64,000 bases of DNA from the NCBI GenBank assembly GCA_046732855.1, contig JBKPNX010000087.1, forward strand, positions 8,976 to 72,975. The letters run 5' to 3'. The DNA is from JBKPNX01 sp046732855 (GTDB taxonomy: Bacteria; Pseudomonadota; Alphaproteobacteria; Geminicoccales; Geminicoccaceae). Under the pieces are notes generated by a model that had not been told where the DNA came from, ran no database searches, and saw nothing but the letters and a program-made list of their open reading frames with translations. Numbering within the stretch: the stretch's first letter is position 1; each line of letters starts with the position of its first letter. The translations under genes were made by a program, and so were the position numbers. Of the stretch, positions 43,294-49,693 are shown piece by piece.

Positions 43294-44145
43294 TCAGGCG
43301 GCGCGGCGGGCCTCCATGAAGCCGCGCCCGGGGTCGTAGCCCCAGACCGCGAGCCCGAGGAACAGGACCGTGCAGCCGAGCGTGACCGCAAAGGGGATCG
43401 GCGCGAACTGGGCATGCAGGGCGAAGCGGATCAGCTCGACCGCGTGGGTGAACGGGTTGGCCCAGCAGATCTGCCACAAGAGCACGCTCGACTCGCGCAC
43501 GCGCCAGAGCGGGTAGAGCGCGGACGACGCGAAGAACATCGGGAAAATCACGAAGTTCATCACGCCGGCGAAGTTCTCGAGCTGCTTGATCAACGACGAC
43601 ATCAGCAACCCGAGCGAGCCGAGCATGAAGCCCGCGAGCACGAGCGCCGGCAGCACGGTGAGATAGCCGATCGGCGGCGGCTGGACCTTCCAGAACCAGG
43701 CGATCGCGAGGAACACATAGCACTGCGCCACGGCGACGAGCGTGCCGGCGAGCAGCTTGCAGAACAGGAGATACCAGCGGGGCAGGGGGCTCACCAGCAG
43801 CACGCGCATGCTGCCCATCTCGCGGTCGTAGACCATGGCGAGCGAGCTCTGCAGACCGGCGAACAGGAGGATCATGCCGAGCAGACCGGGCGTGATGTAC
43901 ACCTCGTACAGGATGTAGGTCTGGTACGGCGGCTGGATCGACACGCCGAGCACCGAGCGGAACCCGGCGGCGAAGATGAACAGCCAGACGAGCGGTCGCA
44001 CCAGGGCGGCGATGAAGCGACCGCGCTGGTAGATGAAGCGCAGCGCCTCGCGCGTGATGATCACCCGCGCCGCGCGCAGATAGTGACCAAGCGTCAGCCC
44101 GCCGGCGCGGGCTGGCAGGGCATGGTCCAGGCTGGCTACGCTCAT
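43294..44145 (-). CDS. ABC-2 type transporter permease (PQQ-alcohol-dehydrogenase-associated type)
   Basis: A 283-residue inner-membrane protein with six helices of the ABC-2 exporter class. Conserved stretches include YQRGRFIAALVRPLVWLFIFAAGFR near the N-terminus, DREMGSMRVLLVSPLPRWYLL in the first cytoplasmic loop, and the C-terminal NPFTHAVELIRFALHAQF. This closely resembles permeases encoded with PQQ-dependent alcohol dehydrogenase systems (the PedC group); no such dehydrogenase is in this window, so that link is inference. The ATG at 44143-44145 overlaps the stop of the ATPase gene (ATGA). The exported substrate is unknown. Confidence 0.88.
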   Translation of the reverse strand: MSVASLDHALPARAGGLTLGHYLRAARVIITREALRFIYQRGRFIAALVRPLVWLFIFAAGFRSVLGVSIQPPYQTYILYEVYITPGLLGMILLFAGLQSSLAMVYDREMGSMRVLLVSPLPRWYLLFCKLLAGTLVAVAQCYVFLAIAWFWKVQPPPIGYLTVLPALVLAGFMLGSLGLLMSSLIKQLENFAGVMNFVIFPMFFASSALYPLWRVRESSVLLWQICWANPFTHAVELIRFALHAQFAPIPFAVTLGCTVLFLGLAVWGYDPGRGFMEARRAA

Positions 44146-44909
44146 GCCGCGCGCGCCTCCGTGGTCAGCTTGGTGAACGCGTGGCGCAGGTCGCGCGCGT
44201 CCGCCTTGGCGCAGATCGCGGCGCCGTCGCCGAGCGCGCGGATCCGGCCGAGATGCAGCACGATCACCTGGTCGTCGGCGTGCACCTCGTCGATCAGATG
44301 GGTCGCCCAGAGCACGCCCAGGCCGTCTTCGGCGCACAGCCGGCGCACGTGGTCGAGAATGCCCTGACGCGAGCCGATATCGAGGCCGACGGTCGGCTCG
44401 TCCAGCAACAAGAGCCGCGGCCGGTGCAGCAGGGCGCGCGCGATCTCGACCCGGCGCAGCTGGCCGCCCGACAGCTGGCGCACCTGGTCGCGGGCGCGTT
44501 CGGTCAGCTCGAAGCGGGCGAGCTCGGCCTCTGCGCGCCGCTTCGCCTCCCCATGGGGAATGCCCTGCAGGCCGGCGGCGTACAAAAGGTTCTGCATGAC
44601 CGAGATGTCGAGATCGATCGTGCGCTGCTGGAACACCACGCCGAGCTGGGCGAGCGCCCGGCTCGGGTACTTCCTGACCTCCGTGCCGAAGATCCGGATG
44701 CTGCCCGTGCGGTTGCTGTACAGGCGGGTGATCAAATTGAACAGCGTCGTCTTGCCGGCGCCGTTCTGGCCGAGCAGCACGGTGAAGCTGCCGGGCGGGA
44801 TCGTGAAGCTCACGCCGTCCAGCGCCTTGCGCTTGCCGAAATTGTGCGCGAGGCCCTCGACCTCGAGGGCGGGCACGCTCGCGCGCGCCTCAGTCGATCG
44901 ATCGGCCAT
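44142..44909 (-). CDS. ABC-2 type transporter ATP-binding protein
   Basis: A 255-residue ATPase with Walker A GQNGAGKTT near residue 45, Q-loop VFQQRTIDLDISVMQNL, signature LSGGQLRRVEIARAL near 143, Walker B LLLLDEPTVGLD near 166 and the switch His WATHLIDEV. It works with the downstream permease, with which it overlaps by four bases. The sequence resembles ATPases of PQQ-alcohol-dehydrogenase gene clusters. Either the ATG at 44907-44909 or a GTG one codon upstream could be the start. Confidence 0.9.
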   Translation of the reverse strand: MADRSTEARASVPALEVEGLAHNFGKRKALDGVSFTIPPGSFTVLLGQNGAGKTTLFNLITRLYSNRTGSIRIFGTEVRKYPSRALAQLGVVFQQRTIDLDISVMQNLLYAAGLQGIPHGEAKRRAEAELARFELTERARDQVRQLSGGQLRRVEIARALLHRPRLLLLDEPTVGLDIGSRQGILDHVRRLCAEDGLGVLWATHLIDEVHADDQVIVLHLGRIRALGDGAAICAKADARDLRHAFTKLTTEARAA

Positions 44910-45144
44910 CACCGGCCCCGGTACCTCCCGTTCGCGTCGGCCGCCCTTTTACGACCGATCGCGCGGGCCGTCGAGGGCGCACCGAGCCCGCTGGCGCACG
45001 CGTCCGCCCTTGATCCACCCTCGGCTGCCGCTGACGTGGTTGCCAGGTCGAATCTCGCCGCTGCCATGAAGACGTTTCGTGTTTCGCAACCTCATGTTAC
45101 ATCTCTGGCCGCCGTGATCTGCCATCGAGTGATGAACGAATCCC

Positions 45145-46095
45145 ATGAGCACCAGCGATGAGCTTGGCACCGAGGCCAAGCGAACTGCCATTGACGTGAT
45201 GGCATGCGTGCCCTGGTTGAAGCGGGACCTGATCGAGAGAATTCTCAAACCGGCAGGCGTTCCTGCCCAGGTTTGTCTCAAGCACCTCAATAAAATTGAC
45301 GAGTTCACGGGAAAGAGGGTCACAAAGCGGGCCGCCGCTCCACACATTCTCGCTGAGATGGAGGAGCGAGGCGAGGGCTCGCGCTTCGTGCGGGCCGTGA
45401 TCGAGACCGGCGCTAATTGGACCGACTTTCACCTTCACGAACGCGAGATGGAGGCCCGCGCTGCAGTGGAGAAGGCGAAGGCCTTCCTTGCGCAGCTTGA
45501 CGGACTGGAAGCTCGCGAACGAGCCCGGCAGGAGGAGAACCGGCGCAAGGAGAGGCAACGGAGCGAGCAGGAGGAGGTAGCTCAATTCAGGCGAGAGCGC
45601 AACCTTCTAAGGATGCAGCTCGACGCGCTTCATCAAATGTCCGACGCGCAGGAACGCGGCCGCCTCCTGGAGGACTTCCTCAACCGGTTCTTTGCCCTCT
45701 CTAAGATCAGGTCCGTCGGATCATTCCGGCGAAATCAGGGCAGCGAGCAGATCGACGGAGCATTCGTGTGGGAGGGGAGCTGGCACTACATTGTAGAATG
45801 CAAGTGGCAGAGGAAGCTGTCCGATATTCGCGAGCTCGACAGCCTCTACGGAAAAATTGGGCGGGGCGGCAAAGCTACCCAGGGGATGTTCTTGTCGATC
45901 AACGGCTGGTCCGACCATGTGCCCGGGTTGCTGAAGCAGAACGCGGAGAAGGACATTATTTTGGTAGACGGCTACGATCTACGGTTGCCACTTGAGGTGG
46001 ATCTTAGCTTCCGAGACATTTTCTCCAAGAAGATTGAGGCACTAAACCTTTACGCGGAGCCGTTCCTGTCCGCCGCGCAGCTCATACGCAGGTAG
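45145..46095 (+). CDS. Mrr-like restriction endonuclease-fold protein with central coiled coil
   Basis: A 316-residue protein. Residues 1-95 form an N-terminal region of no recognised family. Residues about 98-165 are a charged helix rich in Glu, Arg, Lys and Ala (EARAAVEKAKAFLAQLDGLE, then QEENRRKERQRSEQEE), surely coiled coil. Residues about 170-290 look like a PD-(D/E)xK nuclease of the Mrr type: RGRLLEDFLNRFF, then EQIDGAF with the metal-binding Asp, and YIVECKW giving the ExK pair. It is probably a DNA nuclease, possibly a type IV restriction or defence enzyme acting alone; no methyltransferase or partner gene is adjacent. G+C is lower than in the neighbouring operons, suggesting acquisition. 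The start has no strong ribosome site. Confidence 0.7.
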   Translation: MSTSDELGTEAKRTAIDVMACVPWLKRDLIERILKPAGVPAQVCLKHLNKIDEFTGKRVTKRAAAPHILAEMEERGEGSRFVRAVIETGANWTDFHLHEREMEARAAVEKAKAFLAQLDGLEARERARQEENRRKERQRSEQEEVAQFRRERNLLRMQLDALHQMSDAQERGRLLEDFLNRFFALSKIRSVGSFRRNQGSEQIDGAFVWEGSWHYIVECKWQRKLSDIRELDSLYGKIGRGGKATQGMFLSINGWSDHVPGLLKQNAEKDIILVDGYDLRLPLEVDLSFRDIFSKKIEALNLYAEPFLSAAQLIRR

Positions 46096-46266
46096 ATAGA
46101 TAAGATTGTCCAATCTCGTCGAGTCGTCCTGTGCGTCCGGCTCCACAAAGCGGGAGGGGCAGCTTCTGGAGGGTTGACACCTCAAGACAGTAGGCGACAG
46201 AACCGCTGTTCTGTAGACGCTCCCTTGCGGCCGCTACGCGTTTCGGCAGAACCGGGCGACGCGCCC

Positions 46267-46764
46267 TCAAGCCGGCTCGGCGATCGCGATCCGCTTGGTC
46301 ACGGCGCCGCCGGTCAGGAGGCTCAGCTCCAGCATCGTGGTCGGGAACACGCAGAACGGGTGGCCGGCGGCGGCGTAGACCGTGTCGAACCGGCCGAGGC
46401 TGTCGTCGATCGCGGTCGGCAGCGGCGCGGGGTGGGCGAGGGGTGCCACGCCGCCGATCACGAAGCCGGTCGCCTGGCGCACCAGGTCGGCATCGGCGCG
46501 CAGCACGAGACCACTGCGGCCGAACGCCGGCCCCAGCGCCCTGGTGTCGCAGCGCCGGTCGCCCGCAACAAGCGCGATCACCGGATCGCCGTCGATCGTG
46601 AACAGGAGCGACTTGACAATCGCGCCGACGTCGACCCCGAGCGAACGCGCCGCGTCCGCCGCGGTGCGCGCGGTGGTCTCGAGCTCGATCACCTCGGCGC
46701 GCGAGCCCCGCTCGCGCAATGCCGCCTGCACCCGGCGCACCGCCGGGTGGTCGAGCCGGCTCAC
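46267..46764 (-). CDS. YbaK/EbsC-family aminoacyl-tRNA deacylase-like protein
   Basis: A 165-residue protein of the YbaK/ProX editing-domain superfamily, whose members hydrolyse mischarged tRNAs such as Cys-tRNA(Pro). Family features are RAEVIELETTARTAADAARSLG, the conserved lysine in GAIVKSLLF near residue 45, IALVAGDRRCDTRAL, and GFVIGGVAPLAHP. The GTG start (46762-46764) overlaps the GST stop in the order GTGA, so the two are cotranscribed. The exact tRNA specificity is not predictable; the subgroup of stand-alone YbaK-like proteins is broad. Confidence 0.88.
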   Translation of the reverse strand: MSRLDHPAVRRVQAALRERGSRAEVIELETTARTAADAARSLGVDVGAIVKSLLFTIDGDPVIALVAGDRRCDTRALGPAFGRSGLVLRADADLVRQATGFVIGGVAPLAHPAPLPTAIDDSLGRFDTVYAAAGHPFCVFPTTMLELSLLTGGAVTKRIAIAEPA

Positions 46765-47405
46765 GGCGCCGGGATCTTCTGATCCGACGGCGGCACGTTG
46801 TAGCCGCGCTGCACCGCGGGTCGCGCCCGGATCGCATCGTACCAGCGCACCACGTTCGGGTAGTCGCGCAGCCCGTGGTCGAGCCCATGCCACTCCCAGC
46901 GCGCGGTCCACGGGAAGGTCGCAATGTCGGCGATCGAATAGTCGTCGCCGCCCAGGTACGCCACCTCGGCGAGGCGCTGGTCCATCACGCCGTAGAGGCG
47001 CTTGGTCTCGGTGACGTAGCGCTCGATCGCGTAGGGGATCTTCTCCTTGGCGAAGCGGTTGAAATGATGGGTCTGGCCGAAGAACGGGCCGACCCCGCCC
47101 ATCTGGAACATCAGCCACTGGATCACGTCCATGCGCTTCAGGTAGTCCTCGGCCGGCGGCAGCAGCTGTCCGGTCTTGTCGGCGAGGTAGATCAGGATCG
47201 CGCCCGATTCGAACATCTTGTAGCCGTTGTCGCGATCGACGATGCCGGGAATCTTGTTGTTCGGGCTGACCGCCAGAAACTCGGGCTTGTACTGGTCGCC
47301 CTGACCGATGTTGATCGGATGGACCTCGTAGGGCAGGCCGACCTCTTCCAGCATGATCGAGATCTTGCGCCCGTTCGGCGTGCTCCAGGTGTACAGGTCG
47401 ATCAC
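46761..47405 (-). CDS. Glutathione S-transferase, YfcG/YghU-like
   Basis: A 214-residue GST: MIDLYTWSTPNGRKISIMLEEV (active-site region with TPNGRK as in the disulfide-bond reductase YfcG), the NNKIPGIVD cis-Pro loop, and FESGAILIYLADKTG carrying the glutathione-contacting ES pair. The C-terminal helical domain has GDDYSIADIATFPW. Members reduce disulfides using glutathione. GGAGGGAGCAC precedes the GTG start (47403-47405). It is the first gene of a two-gene unit with the YbaK-like deacylase. Confidence 0.92.
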   Translation of the reverse strand: MIDLYTWSTPNGRKISIMLEEVGLPYEVHPINIGQGDQYKPEFLAVSPNNKIPGIVDRDNGYKMFESGAILIYLADKTGQLLPPAEDYLKRMDVIQWLMFQMGGVGPFFGQTHHFNRFAKEKIPYAIERYVTETKRLYGVMDQRLAEVAYLGGDDYSIADIATFPWTARWEWHGLDHGLRDYPNVVRWYDAIRARPAVQRGYNVPPSDQKIPAP

Positions 47406-47732
47406 GTGCTCCCTCCTTCAGCGCTGCGAGTGACATAGCGCATCGCGGCCAGGACGCGAAGAGGGTCGGCCCGGCCTCCCGCAGATCGCCCCTGGACGTG
47501 AAGCTCGGCCGCGGCAGCGGGGTGCGGCAGCAGTTGACTTTGCTCGGTTGCGCCGACGACCCGCGCTCAGGGCGGGTCTGGGCGACTGCTTTGGCCCGCA
47601 CGCCTGCCGGGCAAGGTCAGGGCGCTTCGGACCGATTGCGACTGAGCGACTCGTTGAGGGGCGCGCCGAACCGAGCCTATCATCGTCCCGGAATGGGTGA
47701 ACTGGCCGTCCCCTCAGCCGAGGTGATGTCCG

Positions 47733-48662
47733 TTGGAGATCGCAGATCTCATCCTGCCGGTGTTTGCGGTCGTCGTCACCGGCTGGATCGTCGGCGCTAC
47801 GGGTTACCTGCCTCGCGGGCTGTCGGATGCGCTGATTCACTTCGCCTACAATGTCGCCATGCCGGCATTGCTGATCGTCACCATCGCACAGGAGCCGGCG
47901 CATGCGCTGATCAACTGGGGTTTCCTGGCCCCCTTCGGCGGCGGCTCGCTGTTGTGCTTTGCTCTGGTCTTCGGCGTCGTGCGCATGCGGGGCGGTTACG
48001 GCCTGGCAAGTCAGACGATGTACGGCATGGCCGCGTCGATGACCAATACCGGCTTCGTCGCGTTGCCTGTACTACACGCGATCTATGGCGAGCGCGCGGT
48101 ACTGCCGGCAGCAATCGCGACGGTGTTTGTCGCCGTGGTCATGTTTCCGGTCAGCATCATTCTCCTGGAACTGGATCGGCAGGAGGCACGGCAGCCCGGC
48201 GCGGTATCGTCATTGCTGTTGCCGCACATCTTGCTCAACCCCATGGTGCTGGCGACGCTGGTCGGCCTGGTCTGGTCGGTCCTGCATGTTCCGATGCCGA
48301 TCCCGGTCGAGGCCTACCTCAATGTCTTGGCGGCCGCACTGGCTCCATGCGCTCTGTTCGCGATCGGGCTCGGCCTCTCCATGGACGGCTTGCACACGAA
48401 GATCGGCCTGTCCTCACTGCTCGCGGCGGTCAAGCTCGTCGTCATGCCCCTGATCGTGTTCGGTCTCTCGGTCGCCTTCGGCCTCAGCCCGCTTTACACA
48501 ATAGCAGCCGTGATCTGCGCCGCAGTGCCCACGGCCAAGACCGTCTACATTCTTGCCGGTCAGTACCGCTGCGAGGAAACCATGGTTGCCGCCACCATCT
48601 CGATGACCACGCTTTTTTCAGTCGTGTCGCTGCCGGCGTGGCTGTACCTGCTATCTGAATGA
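47733..48662 (+). CDS. AEC family transporter (auxin-efflux-carrier-like permease)
   Basis: A 309-residue inner-membrane protein with about ten hydrophobic segments in two five-helix halves, as in the AEC/malonate-transporter family: LILPVFAVVVTGWIVGATGYLP at the N-terminus, FAYNVAMPALLIVTIA, MAASMTNTGFVALPVL in the first half and ALAPCALFAIGLGLSM, with VPTAKTVYILAGQY in the second. The start is probably the TTG at 47733, seven bases after GAGGTGATG; no in-frame ATG is near the conserved N-terminus. Family members move organic acids or related anions; the substrate is unknown. Confidence 0.9.
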   Translation: MEIADLILPVFAVVVTGWIVGATGYLPRGLSDALIHFAYNVAMPALLIVTIAQEPAHALINWGFLAPFGGGSLLCFALVFGVVRMRGGYGLASQTMYGMAASMTNTGFVALPVLHAIYGERAVLPAAIATVFVAVVMFPVSIILLELDRQEARQPGAVSSLLLPHILLNPMVLATLVGLVWSVLHVPMPIPVEAYLNVLAAALAPCALFAIGLGLSMDGLHTKIGLSSLLAAVKLVVMPLIVFGLSVAFGLSPLYTIAAVICAAVPTAKTVYILAGQYRCEETMVAATISMTTLFSVVSLPAWLYLLSE

Positions 48663-48764
48663 CCCCGACCTGCTTGGATATGGTGGAAATCTGGCGGCGT
48701 GCTTTTCGAACAGCTAAGGCTTGTTGAGAACAGCAAGCGAGGTGGTCTGTCCGCACCGCCCGCA

Positions 48765-49310
48765 TCAGGAGGCCGCGCCGAGCGCTGCCGGTCGGTCACC
48801 GCGCACGGCGCACAGGCACTGCCGGATCGCCGGTCGAGGCCGCTCGACCTGGCCATGCTCGTAGGCGACGATCTGCAGACGGCCGAGTACCACATCGATC
48901 AGCTCGCCGGGCTCGAGCAGGAAATCGGGATCGGTCGGCCGCCCGTACGCCTCGTTGCCGCGGGCAAAGGTGTCGTACAGCAGCACCCCGTCGTCGTCGA
49001 CCGACTCAAGGATCGGCGGGAACAGCGGGCGCCACAGGTAATTGGTCACGATCACCGCGCCGAACCAGCGGCCCGGCAGGGGCCACGGCGCGCCCTCGAG
49101 GTCGGCCTCGACCAGCTCCAGCTGCGGCTGCCCCCGCAGATCCGCGAGCCCGCTCAGGTCGCGATCGACCGCGGTCACCGGGTGCCCGCGCGCCAGGAAC
49201 CAGCGGACGTGGCGTCCGCCGCCGCACGCGAGGTCGAGGATTGCGGCGCCCGGCCGGACCAAGGGCGCAAAGCGCGTGATCCAAGACGACGGCACCGACT
49301 CCGAATGCAT
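48765..49310 (-). CDS. Class I SAM-dependent methyltransferase
   Basis: A 181-residue Rossmann-fold methyltransferase: motif I ILDLACGGGRHVRWFLARG near residue 24, the acidic end of strand 2 VTAVDRDLSG, LVEADLEGAPWPLP, and the post-I block FGAVIVTNYLWRPLFPPILE. It resembles short TehB-like or unassigned methyltransferases that lack a separate substrate domain. The substrate is unknown. It is divergent from ileS. Confidence 0.85.
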   Translation of the reverse strand: MHSESVPSSWITRFAPLVRPGAAILDLACGGGRHVRWFLARGHPVTAVDRDLSGLADLRGQPQLELVEADLEGAPWPLPGRWFGAVIVTNYLWRPLFPPILESVDDDGVLLYDTFARGNEAYGRPTDPDFLLEPGELIDVVLGRLQIVAYEHGQVERPRPAIRQCLCAVRGDRPAALGAAS

Positions 49311-49412
49311 CGAAGCGCGTCTCGCTCTGCTGCACGGCCATTCTCGCGCACCCGGTCCGCTCGTCCAAGAACAAGCCGCGCTCCGCCAGCGCTCGCTTTG
49401 GTTGTGCCTTTC

Positions 49413-49441
49413 TTGACACTGCGACTATCGATTCCTATCCT
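49413..49441 (+). promoter_or_regulatory. Sigma-70 promoter upstream of ileS
   Basis: TTGACA (49413-49418), a 17-base spacer and TATCCT (49436-49441). It is the best sigma-70 match I found in the window. It implies an unusually long leader of roughly 245 bases before the ileS ATG. Confidence 0.6.
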
Positions 49442-49483
49442 TTTGCCATGCACTTCTGGCTCCCGCTGAGGCGAATTACCGGC

Positions 49484-49504
49484 CCGGCCCTGCTCGAGGG
49501 CCGG
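49484..49504 (+). promoter_or_regulatory. Hairpin in the ileS leader
   Basis: A perfect 8-bp inverted repeat (CCGGCCCT / AGGGCCGG) with a five-base loop, about 35 bases into the predicted transcript. No T-run follows, so it is not an intrinsic terminator; it might be a regulatory RNA element or stabilise the transcript. Confidence 0.4.
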
Positions 49505-49693
49505 AATGGTGTTCGTGGTCGCCTCACCCCGAGGGAGCCTGCTCGTGACCGTCTCCGCTGAACCAGCCGCTTTCGCCGCGCCAAGGTGTATGCCCGCCTC
49601 CCGGCGGTTGAGCCGTAGCGCGCGCAGCCGGCGCGCGGCCTTCCCGCCCTGCGCGGTGTGCCGGTCGCGCCGCGTCGCCGGGGAGCGCCGGTG

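Noticed and set aside
49442..49693. T-box riboswitch in front of ileS
   Set aside because: I see neither the T-box consensus nor a terminator/antiterminator pair, and T-boxes are rare outside Gram-positive lineages.
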